Assembly (NCBI RefSeq): GCF_932526225.1 | Contig: NC_064038.1 | Location: 11,779,070-11,843,069, forward strand | Direction of reading: 5' to 3' | Source: Nematostella vectensis | Taxonomy: Eukaryota > Cnidaria > Anthozoa > Actiniaria > Edwardsiidae | DNA: 64,000 bases | Shown here: positions 1 to 10,042 of the stretch, piece by piece | Position numbering within the stretch: position 1 is the first letter of the stretch | Layout of the letters: each line of letters begins with the position of its first letter | The notes under the pieces: generated by a model | Told to the model about the DNA's origin: nothing | The model's database searches: none | The model's input: only the letters and a program-made list of their open reading frames with translations | Made by a program: the position numbers and the translations under genes

Positions 1-380
1 GCGGATTGAATCACAAATAGTGCCAGCAGGGATGGAGTTAGTGTTACATGTGCGAAGGAAGTGGTGACAAGCGTTGATGCCATCATTATGTGGAATATTA
101 GTATAGAGGCTAGAGACGTCGAGTGTGACCAGGAGAGAGTCTGTTGGTAGGTTGCTGAGTGTTAATAAAATGTTTAAGAAGTGGTTAGTGTCTTTAACGA
201 ATGATGGAAGTTTACTTACTAATGGCTGGAGGTAGTAGTCTACAAATTCTGAGATGCGTTCGGTGGGGTGGGAGTTAGAGGAAATAATAGGGCGTCCAGG
301 ATTACCATGTTTATGTATTTTAGGGAGTATGTAAAACAGTCCAGGTTTAGAGTCTTTGGGTGTGAGGTAGCACATGGGTT
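1..380 (-). mobile_element. Penelope-like element, reverse transcriptase fragment
   Basis: The minus strand is open from about 380 to the window edge and reads as a Penelope-type reverse transcriptase core. In order it shows an LPKIHK motif, RPIIS, PTERISEFVDYYLQP, a KDTNHF segment, and the catalytic-region motif TLDVSSLYTNIP. These motifs in this order are characteristic of Penelope-like RTs, which lie closer to telomerase than to LINE RTs. The fragment continues beyond base 1, so the palm aspartates and the GIY-YIG endonuclease cannot be checked. Upstream of about 380 the frame closes, which suggests a 5'-truncated copy. There is no start codon or host-gene context. Confidence 0.85.
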
Positions 381-595
381 AAATGCTGTAGATCACATAA
401 AAAAATGAGCAATCAAAAACGCTCTGATCCTGTGAACGTCTCATTTCTATATGTCATAAAATATATAAACAAAATGACCTTAAAAAGTCCCAGGAGATAT
501 AAAACTTGGAATTTGGAAGATAATTTAAAAATAACATGGGCTACTTCATTTATTATTTCACTTTGACTTTAATTTTTTGTTTAATTATGTTCTGT

Positions 596-1237
596 TTAAT
601 TTTTCTGCTCTTCTTCTTTTTCTAACTTTTCCCCCATCAGCATGTTGTTGAGCAGAAACTTCCTCTGTGTTAAGGCTACTTGAATTGCTTCTTTCTTGTC
701 AAAGGTACCAGAATCCATTAAATCATCTCTTGTTTTCATGATTTTTCTATAGTAAGGGTCTTTCCTAAATGCTTGCATCCAGCTCAGTCGCCTGTATAAA
801 ACACGTCTTAATTCCTTTCTATAGACAGGCAATAGATCGTTATGTGCTAGACTCTTAGCTTTAGACTCTTCGTGTCCCATGGCTTCATAGTCCTCTGCGG
901 TACTCACGAATTCATCCTCATAAAAGCTTTTGGCTTCGTTGATAAGCACTTCCCAGTGCTCAGGAATTTCACCTTCTGCTTCCTGCTCTTCACTTTCACT
1001 CTCCTTCTCTTCGCTGTCATAATCACCATCTTCGCTTTCGCTTTCACTATCTATCCTACTCTCTGTCCCGCTTACACTAGACATCTCTTCATCACTTTTG
1101 ACGTTTGAAGCGGTATCAGTATCACTTTCCTCTTCTAGGTCAGCGTTATTGTAACACACACCATTTTCAATATGCCGTTTGAGATTAAAGTTCCTTGTAA
1201 AGTGTTTACCGCAGTGCAAGCACTCATTTGAAGACAT
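596..1237 (-). CDS. C2H2 zinc-finger protein with acidic low-complexity region
   Basis: A single uninterrupted ORF of 213 residues starting MSSNECLHCGKHF. Residues about 6-28 form one C2H2 finger (CxxC, then HIENGVC with an irregular second half). Residues about 34-95 are a Ser/Glu/Asp-rich acidic tract. The C-terminal half (about 95-213) is basic and helical, with repeated Arg/Lys-rich motifs such as VYRKELRRVLYRR. I do not recognise a named family. Intronless single-finger proteins of this style are typical of genes carried by mobile elements, and a second intronless zinc-finger ORF lies 590 bp upstream on the same strand, so both may belong to one degraded element. That link is inference. 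Confidence 0.6.
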   Translation of the reverse strand: MSSNECLHCGKHFTRNFNLKRHIENGVCYNNADLEEESDTDTASNVKSDEEMSSVSGTESRIDSESESEDGDYDSEEKESESEEQEAEGEIPEHWEVLINEAKSFYEDEFVSTAEDYEAMGHEESKAKSLAHNDLLPVYRKELRRVLYRRLSWMQAFRKDPYYRKIMKTRDDLMDSGTFDKKEAIQVALTQRKFLLNNMLMGEKLEKEEEQKN

Positions 1238-1417
1238 TTCTTTAAAGAACAGCTAAAAGATATTCTACGGAATAATAAAACTTTGGTAGCTTATGACTCT
1301 TTTAGACCTCGTAAATGATTCCTTCCAATAGCATGATAAGATTTATATCTCCCTAGACCATGTGGGACAACTATAGTGAGGTTTTACCGCATGCGCACAT
1401 TTTGATAATCTCTATCA

Positions 1418-1675
1418 AGGACTCTGAATAACTCCCGTAGGACTGTGAGTAACTGCCTGAGGACTCCGAGTAACTCCTTGTTGACTCTCGGTAACTGCCT
1501 GCAGACTCTGAGTACCTCCGAGAAGACTCTGAGTAACTCCTGTAGAGCTCTGAGTAAACACCTTAGGACTCTGAGTAACTCCTGTAGGAATCTGAATAAC
1601 TCCTGTAAGACTATGAATAACCCCTGTAGGACTCTGAATAACTCCTGTAAGACTCTGAATAAATTCTGTAGGACT
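1418..1675. repeat. 21-bp minisatellite
   Basis: About 12 imperfect copies of a 21-bp unit close to GGACTCTGAGTAACTCCTGTA. Because 21 is a multiple of three, long ORFs run through it on both strands; these are repeat translations and not genes. Confidence 0.9.
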
Positions 1676-1827
1676 CAGGGATGCCTTCACCTCAGGAATA
1701 AAATTAGATACTTCGTCTAGGTAGGTAAAGATAGGTATAGATATATACCCTCCATCTACTTTCCTTAAAAGTAAAAGTCTCAGTGGAAGATTCCCTCCCT
1801 ATTTCGCACATTTGTGTATTTGATAAC

Positions 1828-2094
1828 TTACTCTCTCTTTTTAAGTACCTTACATAATTTCAGATGTTCATTCAGATTGTCTTTACGGTAAAACTCCCGC
1901 GCACAGTGAAGGCATTTGTATTCTTTTTCTTGATTATATTTTCTCATGTGTCTTTTAAACGTGTCTTTTCGATTGAAGGATTTCTCACACTTTTCACACT
2001 GAAAAGACTGGTTGCCATAAACAGATCTCTTGTGTCGCGCCAAATTAGTCTTCAATGAAAACTCTTTCTTACAAATATCGCACACGAAAACCAT
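1828..2094 (-). CDS. three-finger C2H2 zinc-finger protein
   Basis: Intronless ORF. I take the ATG at 2094 (MVFVCDICKKEF) as the start, because the first finger begins immediately after it; an upstream in-frame ATG at 2157 adds 21 residues. Three C2H2 fingers follow with CxxC spacing: CDICKKEF, CEKCEKSF and CLHCAREF. The second-half residues are RH..., RHMRKY and EHLKLC, so fingers 1 and 2 have irregular final ligands and finger 3 ends H-x(3)-C. Product of 88 residues, basic, with no other domain. The likely role is nucleic-acid binding. Same strand and style as the zinc-finger ORF at 596-1237; both could be cargo of one old transposable element. Confidence 0.6.
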   Translation of the reverse strand: MVFVCDICKKEFSLKTNLARHKRSVYGNQSFQCEKCEKSFNRKDTFKRHMRKYNQEKEYKCLHCAREFYRKDNLNEHLKLCKVLKKRE

Positions 2095-2299
2095 TATTTT
2101 TGTTCTTCTTTGTTCTTCTTCTTTGTCGATCCACAGGCTTAGGAGGGCTAGTCCCAAATGAGCGGATCATTCTAGAGAGGACTGTTTATCTACCATCGAT
2201 GAATAATAAGGGTATCTCACGATACTTTTCTACCTCATTGACCAATCAGAGGGCACAAGAACTTATAAACGATACACAAGCACAATCACTTTGACATAT

Positions 2300-2900
2300 G
2301 ATCATAATAGAGTTATAATACTGCTGACAAGGAGGATACCGTATGAATGAAATACTAGTGCCTTGGCTCTCCTAACGCTGGCCATAGCCCCGAGAACAAA
2401 ACGTTCCTGCAAGCCTGGCATACCTAATGGAGAATCAGGGAGGGCAAAAATACGCTGAACAAAGTAAATAGAGCTCAGAATGAACCTGTTGTGAGGGAGA
2501 TAGGATGGAAACCAATCGGAGTACAGTTAACTGTTTGGGGAATGATTTTACTCGGTGAGTATTAACGATGATTGTGAGTTGAGCAGAGTAAAGATAAGTT
2601 GAGTAGACCAAGCGGAGTAGAGATTGTTCAGAGGATGGGTAAAGGCTTTGTTTGAGAATAAGCGAAAATGAGTTGAAGGGAGTAGAGGTAAAATATCTAG
2701 AGTAGAGATAACTATAGATTACTGTTGAGTAGTTAGTTGAGTAGCGGAAGAGATGAGCATGTGAGATCGCTCAGAATCTTTCGCTAATAATCTTTCGTTT
2801 TAAATACGAAACATGTGAGTGTCAGTTATCTCTTTGAATATACATTTTATTTGATATTTCCCTCCAAAGGCTAATACATGTAAACATAAAGTATGAATTT
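2300..2900. other. gene-free stretch with degenerate GAGTAGAG repeats
   Basis: No supported exon. Between about 2575 and 2750 a loose GAGTAGAG/GTTGAGTAG motif recurs at irregular spacing. Nothing else is recognised. Confidence 0.5.
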
Positions 2901-2908
2901 TCCCTTTA

Positions 2909-3093
2909 TTACTTCATTATAACCATCTTGTTCTCATCCCATGGAATTTGCCAGTGCGGAGGAAGAGGAATCTTATTCCACGGGGCACCTGTGCGGAAGT
3001 TTGTCTCAATCCTTGCATCATGGGGTAGCCGAAGGGGCTTGTACGGCTTGCTGTCTTCTTGCCGTGGTAATGTTATCCCGTATCGATTTTTTT
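2909..3093 (-). CDS. possible terminal exon of the 3.2-3.7 kb gene
   Basis: Open from a TTTTTCCTTAG acceptor at about 3093 to a TGA or TAA at 2909, encoding about 61 residues rich in Pro, Lys and Arg (for example PLRLPHDARIETNFR). Codon use looks coding and the acceptor is good, but no phase-compatible donor was found upstream. It is best regarded as the likely 3' exon of the neighbouring candidate gene. Confidence 0.3.
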
Positions 3094-3194
3094 TTTCTAA
3101 GGAAAAATATGAAAACATACTGTCATCTTATCTTTATCCAGATAACGTCCGAATAGGTGGTGTAAAGAACAACTCGCTCTCTGGGCAATAGACT

Positions 3195-3234
3195 GGTGAC
3201 AGTATCATGTCCTTGGTGACAGTATCATGTCCTT
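3195..3234. repeat. 20-bp tandem duplication
   Basis: The unit GGTGACAGTATCATGTCCTT occurs twice, perfectly and head to tail (3195-3214, 3215-3234), at the 3' end of the candidate exon 3225-3464. Confidence 0.95.
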
Positions 3235-3659
3235 TCTGCAGTTTTAAGCCATGGGGCTATTGTCTTATCTTTATCGTCCTCTAAATGTATCTGGCCACGG
3301 CTTTCTCTAGGTATAGAGTCAATGTTAGTCCTTTTGAACACAAATAAGGCATCTTGTTGATCTAATACCGCTCTGTTCATTTCCTCGTAAAGATTCTGGT
3401 AGGAGGACCCTCTTCTCAGATGAATCTCATGCTTTGCATTTTTGAACATGAACTCGCAGCTTATCTAAGGGTTATGTAGAAAAATACATTTATTTTTTTC
3501 TTTTAGATAACTAAAATCAATAAGAGAACCCTAACTAATTTTTCGACAATATCTTTAAACAAAAGTCCCTGATTCACGATCTATCAAACAAGGCATAGTT
3601 TAATAATACATTACCTGTTTCCAAAACTCTTGGACAGGGTATAGGTCAGCTTGCTCCAT
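3225..3659 (-). CDS. small two-exon gene candidate, function unknown
   Basis: Exon 1 runs 3659-3615: ATG, 15 codons (MEQADLYPVQEFWKQ), then a GTAATG donor in phase 0. Exon 2 starts at 3464 after a CTTAG acceptor, also phase 0, and runs 79 codons to a stop at 3225-3227. The predicted protein is about 94 residues, charged, with no signal peptide or membrane segment. A further spliceable-looking ORF lies downstream at 3093-2909, following a TTCCTTAG acceptor and ending WQIPWDENKMVIMK. It would fit a third exon, but no good donor joins exon 2 to it. A 20-bp tandem duplication (3195-3234) sits exactly at the end of exon 2 and may have destroyed that junction. I recognise no family; short soluble proteins of this type include ciliary microtubule proteins, which is only a guess. 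Confidence 0.35.
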
Positions 3660-5260
3660 AACGACTAAAAGACACAGGGCGTTTTCGATTTTCAAAACAG
3701 GGTGGGATACCCTCTTGGATTTTTCCGATTTTGGGTGACGCTTGGAGGAAGCCAGACTTTATAGTAAAACTATTTCAAAAGCGCTTTTATGTATATCCAG
3801 GTTAATCCGGTTAGTCGAGTGTAAACAACTTCGAGTCCTATAGGCTAGCCAATCCTACAAGACATGAACGCAAGTCTGGACTAGTATAAACAAACCTGTT
3901 TGTACGTGAGTGAGAGTTGGGTTGCCTGTGTTAGGAAAGTAGGGGTTTCTCAGGCCTCACACAGGAATCCCAATCACACAATAACATTAATTCGAGGGGG
4001 TAACTTAAACAACAACAAAAATGTTAGATTTAGAGCAAAGAAAATGTATCAACAAAGAATGAAACGGAACCATGTTAAAACCAAGCGAATGTGTAAAGAA
4101 CCGCTTTAATAAACCCGAAACGTAAGTTCAGCATTATGTTCTAAAAAACGTTTACCATGTCATACCTCTTACTCTCTTAACTAGAGGGATTTGTGAGTAA
4201 GAATTGTTGTTAAAGCTGAGCCAGATACAAGGTCAATGTCGTTTGAAGCCAAAACAAAACAAGATCACCCCATTCTTCTCCTCTAAAGCGGGAACGTTTA
4301 AAATCTCGACACTTGGCTACATTTTCTCTAACAAATTGTATTTCCTTACTTGGCCAAAAATGAACGACAACAACAACAGAGACGCTTTAATGAACACAGT
4401 TCTAAGTTTCGTGTTATGTTCTTGAAATACACTATCCATAAGAGAGGCTAGGAGAACTCCCTGATTTGAGTCAAGCACCCTATACTAAATATTGTTCTAC
4501 CGTAGAACTTTGTTCTAAGTTTAATTCAGGGGAAACCAAAGTATTAAATTCGTGATATTTTGTTGACAGTGTGAAATAACCATAAGGTCCTCACACACTT
4601 TGGTAGATCATCTATCTGTCATTGAGATGCAATTACGTGCAAGTGCATGCGCAATAACGCGAAGTGCATTACGCTCTAGAGTAAACTCTGTACTTTTGAG
4701 TTTGAGGTCTCAAAACTTAAACACAGAATTAGCTATTGCAAAAATAAAACTTGCAGGAGATAATTAAATATTTTATCTTTTATTTGATATATAGTTTGTA
4801 CATGTAGTGAAAATTGCGGCGCGACAATATATTTTTTTCCGTGGACACGTCGTTTACCTTTCCCGAGACCTTTAAGCTCTTTTTGTATTCACAGGAGGGA
4901 GCTGAGCCTTTTTTTAACAATACTTTATGTTTACGTTAGCATAGTTGGAGAGAGGTGAAGTGTAAGGCAGAGCGCTTTAATTGTCGTTCTACTCTTCTTC
5001 TACTTAATCAAAACTGTTATACTTTTTCCCCCTAAAATGCTATACTACTTTTTCCCCTGAAACTAAAAGAGTCATGGCATCATTCTGACTTGGATTATAG
5101 AAAAGAGGCAATGATCTTTTTATATGTGATCGACTTGAAGCATTAATTTAACCCTTATATTGTTTAAATGATTTAGGCGGGACACCTGGACGCTATTTTT
5201 TTAAATCTAAAGTTTCTTAAGTATAAAGTTTGATGCAATAGTGTAGAAACAAAGTCTGCT
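3660..5260. other. gene-free AT-rich stretch
   Basis: No exon with convincing splice sites and coding bias is seen. A short sequence related to CGCTTTAATRAACNC...AAGTTY occurs at about 4100 and again at about 4385, indicating an old local duplication. Otherwise I see nothing. Confidence 0.4.
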
Positions 5261-6125
5261 GGTAAAAATAAAAGACAGACTTCATGTCATGGAGAGAATA
5301 GGTAAATAACAAGAGGGCATCTAGTTTTCATAAACTCATCTTTTCGACATGAGAAAGCAGCCGATTTTTAGCGAGGAAACAATAGGTAATCACTTCTTTT
5401 GTTGTAGATGGCAAGCGAAAACGCTAAAATTACTTAACCAAAAATAACTTTGCAAACTAAAGCCTTTTCCTCTAATGCTTATCTTAACATATTAGCTCAT
5501 CCCCGTGTAAATGTGAAGACTTAACAATGTCACCTAAAATACACGGATACACATTTACAACTTCAAAACATTTAGAACTCTAGAATTATATATTCAATTT
5601 TACAACTGTTGCTCTTAAGCATACTAATTACGTTCAATTTAAAAAGCAATGCGCTCATTCCTTTTTGGCCAGGCTAAAGCCACAAAAGCATCTATAGAGG
5701 AAAGACAGTAGAAAAACCCTATTCTTCAGACCTTGTAAGAGCAAAAAGGTAATATGGAAGCTAGGAAAAACATTATAAAAAGCTTCAATTTTCAGCGTGT
5801 TTTGACAATACGTGATCAACTCTTTTGTTTCTACTTACGGCGGGAACGCTTAAATTACTTCACTTAAATTAGCTTTGCGGGATATTTTCCTTTACTAAGT
5901 ATCTAAAACATTTTAACACAAACCCCATGTGGAAAAGACTCCTAAAATAAACACAGGGAGGCAACATTTACAACCTCTAAATACAAAGGTAAAACAGGTG
6001 ATGTATGATAATAGACTTGACAGCTCTTAACAGCACGCTTTAATTATACGAATGTTAAGTAACAACATATTCCCTGTTTCCCGTTTAGTGCACCAAAATC
6101 CTTTATAGAGAAAAACTAGCCAGAA

Positions 6126-6401
6126 AATTGGAAATTAAACGAGACTTACCTGGAAGTCGAAGTTTGATTGTGATTCTATGAGTCATCAGCCGGGAGTGTA
6201 GGGAGTGGTACGAGAGAGCGTAGCGCCAAGCATCAATCAGGTTTTAGAGTGCACAATAATCGCCTCAATAACTACAGAGCCAATACCCAGAGGGTGGGGC
6301 ATGACAAGGGTGGGCGTACCACTCCCTACACTCCCGGCTGATGACTTATAGAATCACAATCAAACTTCGACTTCCAGGTAAGTCTCGTTTAATTTCCAAT
6401 T
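6126..6401. mobile_element. foldback (hairpin) element abutting the DIRS element
   Basis: The 87-bp arms at 6126-6212 and 6315-6401 are near-perfect reverse complements around a 102-bp loop. The arm ends and loop share GTCATCAGCC, GTGGTACGAG and the following 28 bases (AGAGAGCGTAGCGCCAAGCATCAATCAG) with the right terminus of the neighbouring DIRS element (8941-9000, reverse complement). It is therefore related to the DIRS termini and not an independent MITE. There is no coding capacity. Confidence 0.8.
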
Positions 6402-6657
6402 CTATTTCGTCATCAGCCTAGGTCGTGAGGGACTGGTACGAGATTTCAGAGCAGTTATTAAGGCATCGTTGAAAAATAAGATGCGGGAACAGATGTTACC
6501 CATGATGCAACAGTACCGGACATTAATAACACAACCAGTCTGTGCAAAATTCACTTCAATAAAACAGTGGTTATAACAACAAGCGGGATGTACATTATAC
6601 AACATCTAGGCTGTAGATCCATAAACAATAAAAATTTGGTAGCATGTTTCACATTAT

Positions 6658-7782
6658 TTACTTATGTTGACCTCCTAGGGAAAGTATAGCGCTACCAAAG
6701 TTGAAGGTGCGCTCTGTAGGCTTGTGATAAAAACGCTGAAATGTCTTATCGCTAGACCAGCCTGCCGACTTCATGATATCTTGGATGTTAACCTCTCTGT
6801 TTGCCAAGAACGATGTGGATGCGGCTCTGGTGCTATGAGCTTTGAACTGAGAAACATCAACACCTGCTGAAGCGAGCACTGCTTTGCACCACCTCGATAT
6901 GGTATCCGTACTTGCAGGGCCATGAGGCTTTGCATGACATAAAAGTAGTTGCTTGCAATTATTACGTAGGTTTTCAGTTCGTAGGAGGTATTCCTTTAAG
7001 TACTTCATTATGCATAGTTTCTCATCTTCTGGGTATGCCAGAAAAACAATAGGAGCAATGTGGTGCCCTGTCCGAGATCGTCTGGCATCTCTGTTCACTC
7101 AAAAAATTAGCAAAAATGTAAGCTTCAAGGTCAATTCCTTCAAAGTAAGGGATGTAACAATTTCGCCCTTGCGAAACCAGTCAAGGACAACAATCAAGTC
7201 CCAAGTAGATACGTAGCGTGGGAGGGCAGGCTTAAGTTCAAAGATGCCCTTCATAAATGTCTTAACGATAGGTAACTGTCCAAATGGCACCGATGATGAT
7301 GCATCAAGCTGCAGAATGGAGGACAACATGCTTCGGGCTGTATTGACAGAGCTATACGACAACCCTTGTTCATGTAGCATGGAGAGAAAATCAAGGGCAA
7401 ATGACAATTTGGGCGAGATTACGTCACATTTTCTCTCTTTGCAGAACTGGAGCCACTTTTTTAAATGAGTTTGATATTGTGATGTAGTCCCTTCCCTCCA
7501 AGCTGAAGTAATAATCTTCACAGATCGCTCTGTAAATCCTAGTCCAGTCAGTTGTTGCCGGACAATAGACAGATAAGAAGGGTCAGTTTCTTGTGCAGTG
7601 GGTGAACCGTTTCCGGAAAGGCTGGCAGGGTCAGCAGACCTTTGAATGGCGGCAGCTTCACTAGAGGACAAGCAAGCAGAGACATCAGGATTGGGTACCA
7701 AGTCTGGCTTGGCCAGAACGGAACTACCATCACTCCCATCGCTTTGTCTTGGATGATTTTCTGCAAAACCTTTGAGATGCAA
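6658..7782 (-). pseudogene. DIRS tyrosine recombinase (two abutting frames)
   Basis: Two adjacent minus-strand ORFs, 7782-7099 and 7098-6658, together make one tyrosine recombinase. The upstream ORF holds the N-terminal SAM-like core-binding domain (WREGTTSQYQTHLKKWLQFC, then HEQGLSYSSVNTARSMLSSI). The downstream ORF holds the C-terminal catalytic part: the HSTRAASTS box (His-x-x-Arg), GWSSDKTFQRFYHK and the expected tyrosine in RFYHK. The first catalytic Arg region lies around the ORF junction, where a frame break or stop separates them. The family role is to integrate the circular DIRS cDNA without a DDE integrase. Confidence 0.85.
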
Positions 7783-8472
7783 CTGAAAGGTGAAAAGCAG
7801 TAGAATTTCTCATCAAACCATGAAATGGTAAAGGCATTTATGAAAGAGGCCACTGGGTCTGGTCGATAAGAACAGTAGGCATCAAACTGCATAATCCATT
7901 TGGGAAAACAGAATATTTGTAGAGGATTCCATTATATTTAAACTTGAGAAACTTTTGAAACTCTGGATGTATATGTACACTGTAGTAGGCATCCTTGAGG
8001 TCAAGACTTGCCATCCAACAATTATGGGTTACTAGGTCCAAAATTGAATGGATAGATTCCATTTTAAAATGGGATGTTTCAATAAAGGAGTTCAACTTTT
8101 TTAAATTTAAAATAAGTCTTACCTTTCCATCTTTTTTAGAGACTGTAAATATTGGGGATATAAATTCTCCCAACTCATGATCACATGGGATAATTGCACC
8201 TTTGTTCATAAGTGAGTTAATTTCTGCCTCTGCAAGGGCAACATGTTCTTTACATATAGAATTAGGAGGGTAAGATGACTGGACAGGCTCAGATACAAAG
8301 TCTCCCCGACCACTGTGTTTAGAATTTGAGGGTCAGATGTTAACTCCTGCCATTGTGGTAAGAAACAGGATAACTGTCCACTTCTAAAATGCTCAACCTT
8401 TGTGTTAAGGTATTGTTTCAGAGTAGACTCAACATAAATAGGAAAGAATGATATATTTACCTGTTTTTTCAA
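7548..8472 (-). pseudogene. DIRS reverse transcriptase/RNase H remnant, frameshifted and deleted
   Basis: Three overlapping minus-strand ORFs. 8472-8206 gives the pre-RT region (QYLNTKVEHFRSGQLS, then LPQWQELTSDPQIL). 8209-7838 gives RT motifs 1-3 (SPIFTVSKKDGKVRLILNL, then MASLDLKDAYYSVHIHP with the first catalytic Asp). It breaks off after KYSVFPNGL. The next ORF (7892-7548) resumes far downstream at the end of RNase H (SYRPDP, then VLQKIIQDKAMGVMVVPFWP and WYP). The YxDD box and most of RNase H are missing, so the copy cannot make active RT. Confidence 0.85.
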
Positions 8473-8477
8473 ATCCT

Positions 8478-8705
8478 TTAGTTCCTCGTGAACTTTTTCT
8501 TGGCTATGTTTGAGTTTGTTGAGGTCGTCAAGGGAGGGTTGATCGAGCGTGATCTCTTTTGGATCACAAGCTCTTTGAGCAGTTCATTACTACTCTGCAT
8601 GCTAGCCTGCATGCTATTTAGGACGGCTACTAAGGAATTGGATCCTGTTTCTGCAGTAGAAGAAGTCGTTTCTTCGGTTTCCTTCGGGTCGTTTTGGTCG
8701 CCCAT
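8478..8705 (-). pseudogene. DIRS gag-like N-terminal ORF
   Basis: Begins at the ATG at 8705 (MGDQNDPKETEETTSS), 300 bp inside the right terminus, and ends at 8478 after 75 residues. It is Ser/Thr/Asn-rich with a predicted helix around NSLVAVLNSMQASMQSSNEL. Position and composition fit the first ORF of cnidarian DIRS elements. It is short and probably truncated by a frame change before the RT ORF. Confidence 0.55.
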
Positions 8706-9564
8706 CTTGTTACTTCCTGTAGAAAAAGATAGCAAAAAGGGCGGGAAAAAACCCGAACGAAGAAATTGGGTAGAATTAATCAACCAGAATGTCGAAAAAC
8801 TACCTCAAACGATTCCTTGATGGTTCCACTGATTGTATCGACGATTATTCTATAAAAAGAGTGATTGGAAAAACACGTAAAAGCTGAAGAATATAGGGAA
8901 GCACTCTTCGTAAACTAAACGATGCGAAAGCACGACACAACTGATTGATGCTTGGCGCTACGCTCTCTCGTACCAGTCCCTCACGACCTAGGCTGATGAC
9001 GAAATAGAACCATATTGTAAAAACCTCACAAAGGCAAGGACAAATTAAAAGATGGGCTAGAAAAAATAATATAACGATAGGACTTTTACAGAGGTATGAC
9101 AATAGGTGATCAATTCTTTTATCAACCTGGCACGGGGAAAACGCTTAAATTACTAACTTGAAAATAAACTTTACAACCTAACGCATTTTTACTCCTCTCT
9201 CTCTTTCTCTTATGATGTTAACGTAAATTCATGAAGAAAAGACTAGTCCGTGTCATATTAAATACGAATAGGCATCTCAACATTTAGAACTTTTAAGTAC
9301 AGAGGTAAAAGGTTAAGGTTTATTGTGCTGACAGCAAAGTTATTAATATTATCCACTGTTCACTAAACGATGGAGACGATATTCACGGCATAATTCTCTT
9401 TCGCAAGGGAAGGGTAGTGAAATACTTTATTGAAAATGTGTAAGATAATAAATTAAGAGACATTTTAGAATAAAGTAATTGATATTCACTCTGAGTCGTT
9501 GCATTCATATTCTATTAACCTTACCCCTCCTTATCAATAACTACCCACCCTCCTCCCCCTCTAA

Positions 9565-9685
9565 TATTGTATAAAGCGGTTTTACTAGTCTCATCCTCGC
9601 TCTGATTGGTCGATATGCCCTATTGCCTATGCCCTATTGTATAAACCGGTTTTACTAGTCTCATCTTCGCTCTGATTGGTCGCCA
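9565..9685. repeat. direct duplication, about 45 bp
   Basis: GTATAAASCGGTTTTACTAGTCTCATCYTCGCTCTGATTGGTCG occurs at about 9568 and 9639, separated by a short CCTATTGCC spacer. No gene is seen between 9410 and 9825. Confidence 0.8.
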
Positions 9686-9825
9686 TTGTCTTCGATGCCT
9701 TTATATTTGAGCTACCACCCGGACGATTTGGTTGGATCAGTAACACACACGCAGTACACACCCCTCCCCAGTCTCCACAACAATAACCCCTCCTTAACTA
9801 TTGGAATATATTAAAGTTATCTTGA

Positions 9826-10030
9826 CTAAATGAAAAAAAAAGTGAAAAATATATACATCCTATACCTATCAGAGCAAACAATAGAACTTGCAGATACATA
9901 GGGGTATGCAATTATTGTGCTAGCCATCCCCAACATACTACTACTCGAAAATCTAAAAATATCTATTTCAAGCCCGTTTATAAGGTTATATTGCTTGGAG
10001 TTTTGCGGGCTTAGATAAACCGTCCCTAGA
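9826..10030 (-). pseudogene. CR1-like LINE ORF2 endonuclease, downstream piece
   Basis: Immediately outside the left end of the CACTA element the minus strand reads LGTVYLSPQNSK and then a helix ending LEIDIF, typical of the middle of a LINE apurinic-type endonuclease. It is the in-frame continuation of the endonuclease sequence that stops at 33237 on the other side of the transposon: removing the insertion and one TA gives an uninterrupted frame through DGDVYLGTVY. After about 9940 the similarity fades and the expected GDFN motif is not seen, so the LINE is itself truncated or deleted here. Confidence 0.8.
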
Positions 10031-10032
10031 TA
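10031..10032. other. target-site duplication of outer CACTA (TA), left
   Basis: TA directly precedes the CCCACAC terminus at 10033 and is repeated at 33235-33236 directly after TGGG. The LINE reading frame is restored when one TA is kept. Confidence 0.85.
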
Positions 10033-10042
10033 CCCACACAAA

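Larger units (their letters stand above)
6402..9007 (-). mobile_element. DIRS-like tyrosine-recombinase retrotransposon, internally deleted
   Basis: The element is bounded by 41-bp inverted terminal repeats: CTATTTCGTCATCAGCCTAG onward at 6402 and its reverse complement ending at 9007. On the minus strand the order is gag-like, RT, RNase H end, tyrosine recombinase, which is the DIRS1 layout. At 2.6 kb it is about half the usual length. An internal deletion near 7880 removes the part of RT after its first motifs and most of RNase H, and there are frame changes, so it is non-autonomous. No LTRs or polyprotein protease are seen, which agrees with DIRS rather than Gypsy. Confidence 0.9.
5270..9410. 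repeat. about 420-bp tandem repeat, third copy split by insertion
   Basis: Three diverged copies of one unit: about 5290-5700, 5700-6110, and 6111-6125 continued at 9008-9400. Shared landmarks are GATCAAYTCTTTTRT, GGGAACGCTTAAATTACT, the ATTTACAACYTC/AACATTTAGAAC segment, and the GTAATATGG/CATATTG region. The third copy is interrupted by the foldback at 6126-6401 plus the DIRS element at 6402-9007. Confidence 0.7.

Noticed and set aside
1415-1720. Two opposing 91-residue repeat-protein ORFs
   Set aside because: Both are frames of the 21-bp minisatellite, with no start context or flanking coding sequence.
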